In this document: positions 9,857-18,740 of the stretch, piece after piece | How positions within the stretch are numbered: position 1 is the stretch's first letter | Layout: each line of letters begins with the position of its first letter | Assembly: GCA_026770615.1 (NCBI GenBank) | Contig: MU631471.1 | Location: 165,664 to 187,539, forward strand | Source: Pavlovales sp. CCMP2436 | Taxonomy: Eukaryota > Haptophyta > Pavlovophyceae > Pavlovales | DNA: 21,876 nt | Direction of reading: 5' to 3' | Position numbers and translations under genes: made by a program | Notes under the pieces: generated by a model | Database searches by the model: none | What the model was told of the DNA's origin: nothing | The model's input: the letters and a program-made list of their open reading frames with translations, nothing else

Positions 9857-11696
9857 AATATAAAAATTTGGCAAAATATATACCACCTATCAAAAATATA
9901 ACATTATTATACAAAAACGTAATTGGTTTACAAAATATCGCACCTAATAGTAATGATTTGATCTTAAGAGACGGGAGAACATACTTTAATATAGCTTACG
10001 ATATCAACGCTATAGGAGCTGATAATGATGTAGGTGGTGTATGCTGTCCATTGATATTACCAACAGACGTATATAGTATCGGTCTATGTATAAAATCAAC
10101 TGGTTCTATGGAAAACGGCAATATATTCTCATTAAGAAATCCTTATCAAACTCTTTCGGTTGGAGAAAGTTCTTTCGAAGTGCTTTCGCAAAAACTTTTA
10201 ACGACAAGTGCGTTTTACAGTGGATCATCATTATGGATAGGAGTAGGAGGAGTCTTGTCATTCTTGGAGCTATTTTTAAAAGGTATTACAAATTTCGCAG
10301 CTTTATGGCACAGATCAATGAAACATTAAGAAAACGGTGGGAAACAATCCACCTTTCAGTGCATCAGATGGTAATAATGGAAAGAGCGCTTTTATTAAAC
10401 CGAGTACCGTTGGGATCGTTGTCATATACCCTGACGGTGCTGGTAGCGAAATTGGTGTGAACGATCCTTTGGTTATAGAAGAACCAAATATTATATATTA
10501 TGCAATGCTCTCACCCACTTTTACCAATGAGTCAATAAATCAAGTAATGAAAATAAGCAGATACACTAGTTTAGGTGTGACAAATGAAATAAACTTCCGA
10601 TGCAACGGTCGAACAGCAAAAGATATTTGTCTGATTTTTTCAAAGAGGGTGTAGCTAGAATGTGGTTAGGAAGTGTAGACTTAAAAATCTCAAACAAGTG
10701 CTGTTAAAAGTTTTGCCGATTATCGATTTGATCAAAATTTAAACGATAGTAGCGGTAGAGGAATAACGTTAACAAGATCGGGTATAGGAACAGAAACACT
10801 TTATTTTCTGATGCTCAAGGAATTAATTATATTCGTGTTTTACCACCGTTTACGCTTTTTGCTAGTATCGCACCTACGATAACGCACATATCGATAGCGA
10901 ATAAAACTTCGTCTGGACTAGTTTTACGATTAAAATTTAAAATAAAACTGAGCAATACAACTACAACAAATATACCAAATTTTACTATAGGTAAATTGCC
11001 TAAAGTGACTGACACAGGTACAACGACATGGGCGAGCGGTTCCGGTAACACAAGCAGAGGTATAATGTTTCGATTAAATAATAGTCGACTATCATACATG
11101 TGCATTGACGCAAACGGAAATTATACGCAATATATCACAAGTACGAACTATAGTAATCACGATGGTTTACTGAGTACAACAGAATGGACCGATGTCGCTG
11201 TGGATATCAATCGTACAATTGGAGCTAATAATAAATTGGACGTTAAGCTGTATTTCAACAATGTAATGGTCAATAATACGACAGCTGATACCACGAGATA
11301 GTTAGATTTTTCGTACGAAGGTGGGGTTAACAATAATCTGCTCAGATTTACAGGATATACGTTATCGCATCAAATAACGAATTTTAATATGTATCTAACA
11401 GATGATTGTCAAGCTCAAACGTTTCCAGATCCGTTAAATTTTGGCGGAACTTTGTCGTTACAAACGAACGATTCTAACTTTCACCTTGGGGTTATTAACG
11501 ATGATACATACTTACGTATTTTTTCCAATAAAAATAACAGAATTATCGATAGCATACTCAAACGAGGATCTAGATCGTGACAACAAGGAAGTTTATCAAG
11601 AAAAAATTATATTCTCAATACGCTCTTTAAATAATTATACATACGAGCTCTTGTGATTTTGCAATGTTAGCCTTATTTAAAGTATCAACATCATCA

Positions 11697-11813
11697 TTAA
11701 TATTGGTATAGCAACATTTCAACACATGCAATGTCACCGGGACGAGGAACATCCAAAGTACGTTCAAAACATCGATCATCTCCTACATATAAATGAAGTT
11801 TTTTATCTACCAT
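11697..11813 (-). CDS. Small virus gene of 38 residues, unknown function
   Basis: The frame runs from ATG at 11813 to TAA at 11697 and encodes a peptide starting MVDKKLHLYVGDDRC and ending EMLLYQY. Composition matches the virus block. The same frame is open further upstream only because a GC-rich insert (11833-12080) happens to continue it, which would add an N-terminal stretch of different composition. Without the insert, this gene and the 51-residue gene at 12083 would be divergent with a TATATATG-like gap of about 20 bases. Function unknown. Confidence 0.4.
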   Translation of the reverse strand: MVDKKLHLYVGDDRCFERTLDVPRPGDIACVEMLLYQY

Positions 11814-11832
11814 AATGTTAGTATATATGTCA

Positions 11833-12080
11833 TTTAAAACCCCATCGCTTCCCAGCGATACGTCACCGCTGGAATCACCAATGGACTCGCTTGCTCGCGC
11901 ACTGTCGGGCGGCCCCGCGTTGCGCAGCGACTCCAGCGCTTTGTTTTCGGCTTCCTCATCATTCACCACTTCTACCAGCTCCCCACTTCGGCGTAGCGCG
12001 TAGGAGCCTGCGTCGGAGCGCTTAGATCAGCCTGACTTGAACTTGAAACGTACCGCCAGCCCGAACCCCCCTACATTAAC
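11833..12080. mobile_element. GC-rich 248-base insertion flanked by ATATGTCA repeats
   Basis: ATATGTCA is present at 11825-11832 and 12081-12088, bracketing a segment whose composition is like the host flanks and sharply unlike the AT-rich DNA on both sides. Excision would bring two small divergent virus genes together. No terminal inverted repeats and no transposase are seen. An 8-base target duplication is typical of hAT elements and some others, but the 8-mer is AT-rich and chance cannot be excluded. Confidence 0.45.
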
Positions 12081-12082
12081 AT

Positions 12083-12238
12083 ATGTCAGATGGATATCAT
12101 CTTATCAATATTTACGATAGTAGGTATTATGACGATCGGGCTGCACGAATTAGTGAACTCACTAATCAACTGGAATTTTTGGATCGGCAGTACGAAGAAT
12201 TGGTAAATTTGCGTGATTATATTCTATCGATGCGTTAA
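12083..12238 (+). CDS. Small intact coiled-coil protein, 51 residues
   Basis: ATG 12083 to TAA 12236-12238 encodes an acidic peptide. After MSDGYHLINIYDSRYYDD comes a helix with regular Ile/Leu spacing (ISELTNQLEFLDRQYEELVN), a likely short coiled coil. Base composition matches the virus block and there is no break. Its end overlaps by four bases the end of the convergent gene at 12235-12570. I do not recognise the family. The ATG lies inside the right copy of the ATATGTCA repeat, so the insertion has replaced its original upstream region. Confidence 0.5.
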   Translation: MSDGYHLINIYDSRYYDDRAARISELTNQLEFLDRQYEELVNLRDYILSMR

Positions 12239-12570
12239 TATATATTTGTCACGTTATGCACATGATCGATATGGATGAGTGCATCACTCATCACGAGTTT
12301 TAGGTACTTTTTAAGGTTAATCTTAGCTTCTGAATATCTAGCCTCATGTTCAGCAAGCGTAAGTTTAAGAGTCTTATTGTCATTAATTTCGATATTTTGC
12401 CTAAGTTTAATAATAGTTTTTGTGTTATCAAACGTTATAACACGCCATAAATTCAGAATTTTATGATCAAGAATCAATTTATCGATTAATCGTTTTTCAT
12501 CGAAAAAAAGATATGGATTAACATTAATTATTTGAATACCTTCAAATTCAATGTATTCTTTTTCAGCCAT
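12235..12570 (-). CDS. Intact unknown virus protein, 111 residues
   Basis: The frame starts at ATG 12570 (MAEKEYIEFEGIQIINVNPY) and is uninterrupted. The N-terminal half has a compact mixed pattern with LFFDEKRLIDKLILDHKILN. The C-terminal half is a charged helix (LTLAEHEARYSEAKINLKKY) likely to form a coiled coil. AT-rich composition and tight packing with its neighbours place it in the virus block. No domain recognised. It follows, 19 bases downstream, a short cysteine-bearing frame on the same strand. Confidence 0.6.
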   Translation of the reverse strand: MAEKEYIEFEGIQIINVNPYLFFDEKRLIDKLILDHKILNLWRVITFDNTKTIIKLRQNIEINDNKTLKLTLAEHEARYSEAKINLKKYLKLVMSDALIHIDHVHNVTNIY

Positions 12571-12589
12571 TGCTAGTTATACATACAAT

Positions 12590-12754
12590 TTAAAGTTTAC
12601 CGATGCAGATACATATATTTTTGAAATTATCTATAAAATCAAAATTGAGCCAGAAACCCTCAAATACAAACACACTACGGCAATTACTACATTTCCAGAT
12701 GTTTCTTTCTCCTTTTCCGCAATAATGTGAATCATCATCATTTTCATGAAAAAG
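12590..12754 (-). pseudogene. Remnant of a small protein with a zinc-ribbon-like Cys motif
   Basis: On the minus strand the frame from about 12754 to TAA 12592-12590 reads HYCGKGERNIWKCSNCRSVF, giving C-x9-C-x2-C with a nearby His, then aromatic residues and a second Cys pair near the end (CICIG). This resembles half of a zinc-binding module. There is no start codon, and an upstream TGA closes the frame. An overlapping frame starting at ATG 12879 reads into GC-rich DNA and looks less convincing. This is close to the right edge of the virus block. Confidence 0.3.
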
Positions 12755-12891
12755 TCATTAGGGATTAAATCTTTTATATCGCCAACCACTTGACGTGTAG
12801 TTTGATGTTGCCAACGGTGCATCCGGTAGTAGATGCCAGTGAGGTGTCGTAGGTCCCTCACTCCGTCTGCGAACTCCATTTGACCTCCAGT

Positions 12892-13053
12892 CGTATCGAA
12901 TCCGGCGTCGCTCGTGCCGACGTGGTGTCGGGCCGCATCGATTTTAAAAGAGACGCGGAGCAGGAGCGACTCCTTTTTAAAAGCGCGCTTGCCGAGCTGC
13001 GGGCCGCGGTGGGTGTGGCGCTCAAGATCCCGTCTGAGCGGCTTATGACGTAA
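12892..13053 (+). other. Possible terminal exon or coding remnant of host type
   Basis: A GC-rich open stretch of 53 codons ends at TAA 13051-13053. It reads like a charged helical protein end (DFKRDAEQERLLFKSALAEL, then a Val/Ala-rich helix). A pyrimidine-rich segment ending CCTCCAG lies immediately before it and could be an acceptor. No gene can be joined to it here, and no family is recognised. Confidence 0.22.
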
Positions 13054-13242
13054 CGATTTTGTTTAACTCAAATTTAAAATACATTGTTCCGTGTGTAGCT
13101 TTAGGCAGTTTGTTCTGCTTTGTTTCATAGTGAGGGTTCACATGTAATATTAAGCAGTTCGTTGTGAATGAAGGCCTCGATGCGTGGGCCTGCACTGCGT
13201 TGCAGTAGATCGGACGGTGCGATTTGATCAAACGCGCGGCGA

Positions 13243-15009
13243 TCAAAGGGCAAGGAGACAGACTGTCAGCGGCTTGTGGTCACTGTACTCCTTGAACACG
13301 TGCTTTTGGAATCTCGTCTGGATCGCACTCACTGAGATATCTGCCCACTCTTTCCCCAGCTCCGTGGTTGCCGCCTTGCGCGCCGCAACACAGACGGCAT
13401 TTCGCCCGGCCGCCATCCGCTTTAGGTCGTCCGGGAGCGCGAGGACAGTGCAACGCGGGTGCTCGGCCAGCCAGGCGACGCTATCGGGCAGTCGATCGAG
13501 CAGGAGCGCATTGTCGTACGCGTGCCCCTTTCCGTCCTCTTCTCCCACCGCAAACTCGAGCGTGTTGGTGACGCCGGGCGCGATATTGTCGAGCGCGAAC
13601 TTGAAGCCCGAGTCGAGGAGCCCTTTCCAGGTATGCTCGTTAGGTTTTGTGACATGGTCGTCTGTGCCTGGTCGCCCAAGGTTGAAGTCGCCGAGCAGCA
13701 GGCGCGAGAAGATCGGCGCCGGCGCCACCTCGCGGAGCTCTTGCAGCCACTTGACGAGCGCGCCGAGGGACTCCGCCTCTTTTCGCGTGCTGTCGAGGCC
13801 GTCGAACCCCCTCGTCTCGTCCTTAACGACCAAGCGAGGACGCTGACGAGTGCAAGCACATTGCCATTGCCGACGGAGCTGAACAGCATCGCGACCGGCA
13901 CGCGCCGAAAGGCCTTCTTCTCGTCAGGGAAGCAGATCGGATGGGGCTTATGCGGCTTCTAGCGAGAGGTGCAAAATCTAAAGACGCAGCCGTCGCCCGT
14001 GGGGTGGCTGCTCGTGGACGCTGCCTGGAATTCCCACTTGTCATCGAACTTTAACTTGAGCGCCTCGACGAGCCATGTCATCTCCTCCAGTTTGGACGGA
14101 GCCTCCTGTAGCGCGAAGGCGTCCCATTGCTCATCGTCAACGCATTTTCGCACGCGTGCGGCCTTCGAGGCGAGGACCATCCTGTTGATACAGTGAAATT
14201 CCAACGATGCGCGGATGTTCCAGCTGCCGACGCGCACGACGACCTTGACTATGGTGACGCCGAGTTTGATCAGTACCGCGCTGAGAGTGAGATTACTGCT
14301 CTCCGAGAACATCGCCTGGACCTTCAAGGCGGAGGCTCGTTGCCTTGGCAGATGAAAGTTGCCGCTCTCGAGCAATTGGAGCACGATGTAGTCTTTATAA
14401 TCGATCTCGAGCTTCTCGGCTACGATCGCGCGTTCGATCGAATCCTTGCCAACATAATAAGGGCGAAACGCCGGCATGGCCATCTTCTTGGACATCGCAT
14501 CGTTCGTGCCCTCCTCGTGGAGTGGTGCGGTGAAGAGGTTGAAAGAGGTCATGAGGTGAAGCTTAAACTGCCGCTCGAGCTTGACGGCAACACGGTCGGC
14601 GCGACTGTGCTCATCTAGCAACGCCAGCTCGTGGCCCCACTTCTCTGCGCCATGAGCGCGCTTGCAAACCTCCTCGAGCACTCCTTGAAGCGCATCGCTG
14701 CTCCTCTCCACGAGCCTGAGCGCGCACGTGGCGAGAAAATAGCTAGCCGCCGGGTCCGCCGCAGTGTCGCTGCGCGTGCGCGTCGGAGTGCCTTCGGTGG
14801 GAAGAGTGGCCAAGCCGAGCAATGCTTCGGCGGCGTTCGCGCGTTCACCTTTGTTGCACTTCAACGCCTCGATCAGCGCCTCGATCGTCACCCCCCCCGT
14901 CCTGCAACAAGTTCACGATGCGCTGCACCACATCGATCGCATTCTCCGGCCGCTGACTCGCGTTGTTGCTGTTCCAGGACAATATTCCCGTTTTTGATGC
15001 GAGCCGATT
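13243..15009 (-). pseudogene. EEP-family (DNase I-like) endonuclease/phosphatase with an N-terminal extension, broken
   Basis: The C-terminal part is a member of the endonuclease/exonuclease/phosphatase superfamily, metal-dependent phosphodiester or phosphate hydrolases. Visible motifs: RVGSWNIR (14211-14225 holds SWNIR), LQEAPS, LLLGDFNLG (GDFN at 13681-13692), AYDNALL, and the final SDHKPL (SDH at 13276-13284). Upstream is a helical extension of unknown function that starts near 15009 with KTGILSWN. Breaks: a run of eight G at 14891-14898, one longer than the frame needs; an in-frame TAG at 13959-13961; and a shift near 13835. All key residues remain visible, so decay is recent or some breaks are assembly errors. 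Composition is GC-rich and host-like. LINE-type retrotransposons also carry EEP domains, but no reverse transcriptase is seen nearby. The substrate is unknown. Confidence 0.8.
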
Positions 15010-15184
15010 TTAAAGAATTAGCCACATTCCCGTATTTCATAAATAATGCACTTTTTAAATTTAGAGACCCAATGTAGTTAGTTACCTAACACCGCTCCCT
15101 AGTTGGTGCAATAAATGAAAGCTAATCGTGGATTCAGTCATGGCGATGCAGTGAGTGGCAGTAGAGGCCGCCGTTTGCGCGGAG

Positions 15185-16543
15185 CTAGTGCTGCCTGCGC
15201 TTGTTCCGCTTGACGTGTCCCGACTGAGCTGCCCGGTACTCGCAGTCCGGCTCGTCGTACGCGTAAGGCCGCTCGCCGCTGTGCGTGCGCTTGTGCGACT
15301 TCAGGCCTCTCGGCCGAACTGTTCGGTGCTCGCAGTCCGGCTCGTCGCACGCGTACAGCTGCTCGCCGCTGTGCGTGCGCTTGTGCCGCTTGAGATCGCC
15401 CGGCTGAGCTGCCCGGTACTCACAGTCCGGCTCGTCGCACGCGTACGGCTGCTCGCCGCTGTGCTTTCGCTTGTGCTGCTCAAGGTGGCTCGCACGAGCT
15501 GCCCGGTACTTGCAGTCTGGCTCGTCGCACGCGTATGGCTGCTCACCGCTGTGCGTGCGCCTTTTGCTGCTTGAGGTAGCTTGCCTTAGCTGCCCGGTAC
15601 TTACAGTCCGGCTCGTCGCACGCGTACAGTTGCTCGCCGTTGTGCGTGTGCTTGTGCCGCTTGAGGTGGCTCTCCTGAATTGCCCAGTATTCGCACCCGG
15701 CCTCGCCGCACGCGAACGGCCTCTCGCCGGTGTGCTTGCGCTTGTGCGTACTGAGGTGGCTCGCCGTAGTGGCCGTGTACTCGCAGTCGGGAACGTCGCA
15801 CGCGTAAGGCCGCTCGCCGCTGTGCTTGCACTTGTGCGTCTTGAGGCGTCCCACCTCGTTGGCCCGGTACTCGCAGTCTGGCTCGTCGCACGCGAACGGC
15901 CGCTCGCCGCTGTGCGTTCGCATGTGCACCCGAAGGTTGCTCGCTATAGTGGCGCGGTGCCCGCAGTCCGGCTCGTCGCACGCGTACGGCTGCTCGCCGC
16001 TGTGCATGCGCGTGTGCGTACTGAGGTGGCTCGCCGCAGTGGCCGTGTACCCGCAGTCTGGCTCGTCGCACGCGTACTGCTGCTCGCCGCGGTGCATGCG
16101 CTTGTGCACCTTGAGGTTACTCGCCTGAATAGACCGGTAATCGCACTTTGGCTCGTCGCACGCGAACGGCCGATCGCCGCTGTGTGTGCGCTTGTGCACC
16201 TTGAGGTGGCTCGCCTGAATAGACTGGTAATCGCACTCTGGCTCGTCGCACGCGAACGGCCGCTCGCCGCTGTGCGTGCGCTTGTGATTCTTGAGATCGC
16301 CTGCCCGAGCTGCCCGGTACTTGCACCCGGCCTCGTCGCACGGGAAGTCGCGCCGGGCTCGGCGCTCGGCAGCGACGCGTCGCTGTCCGAGTCGACGTCG
16401 CTCGCACCGCCGACGAGCGTGCAATACTCAGCTGCCCTGGGCGCGTGCGTGCATCCACCCCGGCGCGAGCACCTCGGTGGCTCGTTGCCTCCTCCCGCGC
16501 TGACGCACCACCCGGTCACGTTGGAGGCCGGAGCCGCCCGCAC
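15185..16543 (-). pseudogene. C2H2 zinc-finger array protein, 13 fingers, frameshifted
   Basis: Twelve recognisable fingers and a degenerate thirteenth follow a 28-residue (84-base) repeat of the form (Y/F)ACDEPDC-YRA--S-L--HKRTHSGE(R/Q)P, running from about 16350 to TAG 15187-15185. Such arrays bind nucleic acid in the nucleus. Nine fingers lie in one frame (16424-15543). A one-base insertion near 15560 in the tail of finger nine moves the last four into another frame. Finger nine also has Gln in place of its first His. Finger thirteen has Tyr for the first Cys and Asn for a His. Ahead of finger one, a different frame encodes an acidic Ser/Asp stretch (ASDVDSDSDASLP), so another one-base shift near 16345 probably separates it. 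No convincing ATG is found. High DNA similarity between units suggests ongoing repeat exchange. Confidence 0.88.
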
Positions 16544-16777
16544 CGAGCGGCGCGAACTTCCCCGGGCATGCTGCCGCGATCGCTTTTAAAACCTAAGCTG
16601 TAGAATCCAGTTGGGCGTCTAGCCTGCACAGACCGCGTTCAGAAAAAGGTGTAACTGCCCGAAATTCTCTCGGACGTCCCGCTAGGGAGTCCTGAATTCT
16701 GGAACCTCGTGGACGTCCCGGGTCTGGCCCAAGAAGAGCATTTGAGAGAGTTGCAGGCTTAAAAGTCGGGGCGCACA

Positions 16778-16801
16778 CACTCACACCCTTTGGTGTGAGT
16801 G
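16778..16801. other. Perfect 10-base-pair hairpin
   Basis: CACTCACACC (16778-16787) and GGTGTGAGTG (16792-16801) are exact inverted repeats around the loop CTTT. No T run follows, and no gene can be tied to it. Confidence 0.55.
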
Positions 16802-16828
16802 CTGGTGCATGAGGGTTTGGGTCGATCG

Positions 16829-16905
16829 CTCGACCTCAGCCTGACGTCGACCAAGCCAATGACTGAACAGCACCTGTTGAACCATGCTGAGCTGAGCCGC
16901 TAATA
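16829..16905 (+). repeat. Host copy of the dispersed repeat found in the virus fibre gene
   Basis: Starting CTCGACCTCAGCCTGACGTC and ending GCCGCTAATA, this matches 9760-9831 at 69 of 72 positions, with an extra GCTGA that repeats the bases before it. No flanking direct repeat is evident at this copy, so it may be part of a larger element or an older insertion. Confidence 0.75.
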
Positions 16906-17124
16906 TACATAGTAGTAAGAGTAGGAGTTGTGCGCGTACTGTAGCGCGCAACTACGCGCGCGTACGCACGCGCGCAGCGCGCGCGCAGCGCACACGTTTG
17001 CAGTCTTAAAAGATGCGCACGGCCCTAAGGAGCACACCCTCAAAATTTCAGAGCTGCGCCAATAGAGCTGTTGGCCATCGGCAAAAACCATGTTATTACT
17101 TAACTACTTCTGAAATTAAAACTA

Positions 17125-17291
17125 CAGGGGATCGCGGGCAATAAGAAACTGTAGTATTAAGAAGCTGAGCCTCGTTTTTTTGCATTGTTTGTATGTAATT
17201 TAAGAAGAATTAAGAATTTCTTGTTCGTAATTTGCTAAGAAGCTCAGCCTCAAGCTCAAAATTCGCCTTACTTATTGCCCGCGATCCCCTG
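17125..17291. mobile_element. MITE, copy 1, TA target duplication
   Basis: The element is 167 bases long, with perfect terminal inverted repeats of 21 bases beginning CAGGGGATCGCG, and TA on both sides (17123-17124 and 17292-17293). The interior is AT-rich with no coding capacity. It contains AAGAAGCTGAGCCTC and a near-identical direct copy, AAGAAGCTCAGCCTC. A TA duplication and short terminal repeats suggest mobilisation by a Tc1/mariner-type transposase, which is not in the window. Confidence 0.85.
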
Positions 17292-17293
17292 TA

Positions 17294-18044
17294 TTAAACG
17301 TGATGAATTACCAAATTATAAGCTCCCGGCAGCGGCGCGTGTCAGAGCGCTGCCGATAATCTCAAGCGCGATGTCGCTGCCACCGACGGACTCATGGCGC
17401 GCGCCTTACCAGGAACGCGAGGCTCGGAGCATCGATCATCAGCTTGTCATCAAAGTCGCCAATCTCATCGGACGCATCGCCCGCCAGCCGCGCCGATGGC
17501 TTGCCAAAATGAGAAGTGAACCGTGGTCTGGTTGCGCGCCGTTGCCGCCTTGAGCACCGCGCACATCTTATGATGGTGCTTAGACATGTTGCCACGCGCA
17601 CGAGCAGGTTGGGGGGGCGATGAACTAGCAACTTACATACGTCTTTTACGCACAAAAACGCTTTAAAAGGGCAAAATAATAATATTCGCAAGCGAAGGGG
17701 ACCTGCCGGCCGGGCGCCTCCGGCGGAGCTCAGGACGTCCCTCCCCTCCCCCTCGGGACGCCCCTTACAACATTTCTGAACGCGGGTCCTCGCCCGTCAA
17801 AGACAACGCTGTGCGCAACGCTCTCGCATCTCAGGGCTACGTGGAATGCGGAGATTTGGCAGGGGTTGTTTGGCCCGTACGCCCGTCTCTGTATGGTAAG
17901 AGGCCGTTTAGAGGCTCGGCGCGGTATATAGCGAAAAATTTATGCACTTGCCCCTGCTCCAGTCTCTTGATCAGAACCACATCTTTGCCTACGCATGTAC
18001 TGTAGCAATGCTGTGGAGTATGTTTACTAAAAAGCAGGAACTCG
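17294..18044. other. Unassigned DNA with a weak minus-strand open frame
   Basis: On the minus strand an ATG at 17587 opens MSKHHHKMCAVLKAATARNQ. After a frame change it could continue as an acidic segment (DASDEIGDFDDKLMIDA) up to a donor-like GGTAAGG near 17408-17414. It may be a remnant exon, but no family is recognised. The rest (17690-18044) shows GC-rich sequence without a supported gene. Confidence 0.3.
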
Positions 18045-18074
18045 GTGGTCAAAAATTATTCGGGGTTGTTTGTG

Positions 18075-18737
18075 CACTCTCGGCGCAAGGACTACATGGC
18101 CAACTGTCCCGCTGCTAAGAAAAACTGCGAGAACATCCGGGCCGACCGGCACTGAGACTATCTGCGGTGCAGATGCACCGGCACAACGGAATTAACCAAT
18201 CGATCAGAAGTTAGTTTTACGCCTCATTTTAAAAATCATGATCAACACGTTTTGCAGATTTTCGCAGGGCCCAAGCCGACGACATTGTCATGCGAGGCGA
18301 CCCAGCGTTATATCAGTATGGTCGCGCCGTGCACGCACCTTTTTTAAATAATAGTTTGAGTGTCGTTCAAGGGTGGCGCGCTGACAAAGGCGGTGAACCT
18401 CGCGCGGAGGCAGCACATCACGCTCGAGAAGGCACAGTCCCTTGTTGCGCAGCATCCGGCGTGCCTGTGCCTGACATGCGGCCACACCGCCTTCAGGCCC
18501 TAATCAATGAAGGTGTGTGCGCCCGCTCTGTATACAGTAACCTAGCTGCCATCAACCCTTCCCATCAACAATTCTTGTGTGCACACCCCTCCGCTGCCCG
18601 TTCCCGAATACAGATGCACCTCATGTCAGAACACCGGCCCCTCGTGCGGACCGCGCTGCACATTCCGCCCGATGGTGCCGTGCCGCTCAGGAACTTCAAT
18701 TTGGTACACCGAGTGCCGACCAACACGTGGTCGGTAA
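18075..18737 (+). pseudogene. Cysteine-rich coding remnants, unidentified
   Basis: Several adjacent plus-strand stretches look coding but sit in different frames. At 18075-18155 the peptide has MANCPAAKKNCENIRADRH. From 18257 it reads ADDIVMRGDPALYQYGRAVH. At 18381-18503 it reads LTKAVNLARRQHITLEKAQS and ends with CLCLTCGHTAFRP. At 18609-18737 it reads YRCTSCQNTGPSCGPRC, with two further Cys. Cys/His spacing suggests zinc binding. They may be decayed exons of one gene or of a transposon protein. A possible acceptor (AATACAG) precedes the last stretch. No family can be named. Confidence 0.28.
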
Positions 18738-18740
18738 TCC

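Larger units (their letters stand above)
5427..11656 (+). pseudogene. Giant fibre/adhesin gene: coiled-coil shaft plus LamG-like modules, many breaks
   Basis: About 6.2 kb on one strand looks like the remains of one gene of roughly 2,070 codons, starting MSVFGEQAF at 5427. From about 5560 to 7390 the frames encode Asn/Ser/Ile-rich heptad-like sequence with repeats such as LSLKVN-TDYN, a fibrous shaft as in trimeric receptor-binding proteins. From about 7740 to 11450 come LamG/concanavalin-like modules. Their terminal W-type strand recurs as LSNIRIWLTDS (8821), FANVKMWRKC (9682), ARMWLGSVDL (about 10653) and ITNFNMYLTDDC (about 11374). The protein probably decorated the virion and bound host glycans. 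In-frame stops are seen at 5454, 5544, 5777, 6523, 8130, 8788 and 11299, and shifts near 5745, 6065, 6630, 7000, 7395, 7690, 8695, 8985, 9365, 10270-10335, 10630 and 11550. It may originally have been two genes, but no internal promoter or start stands out. The LamG call rests on pattern. Confidence 0.65.
16590..17122. other. Unassigned GC-rich intergenic DNA
   Basis: No gene is supported here. It holds a short hairpin (16778-16801), the second copy of the dispersed repeat (16829-16905), and a stretch of alternating purine-pyrimidine bases rich in CG (about 16930-16997). GGACGTCCCG occurs twice (near 16672 and 16709). Confidence 0.6.

Noticed and set aside
13184..14618. Plus-strand open frames over the EEP gene and over the zinc-finger array.
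   Set aside because: They are mirror frames of the real minus-strand genes, with no family signature.
1484..15085. GTTAGTTAC at 1484 and near 15076 as terminal repeats of the virus.
   Set aside because: Only nine bases, in the same orientation, and outside the compositional edges of the block.
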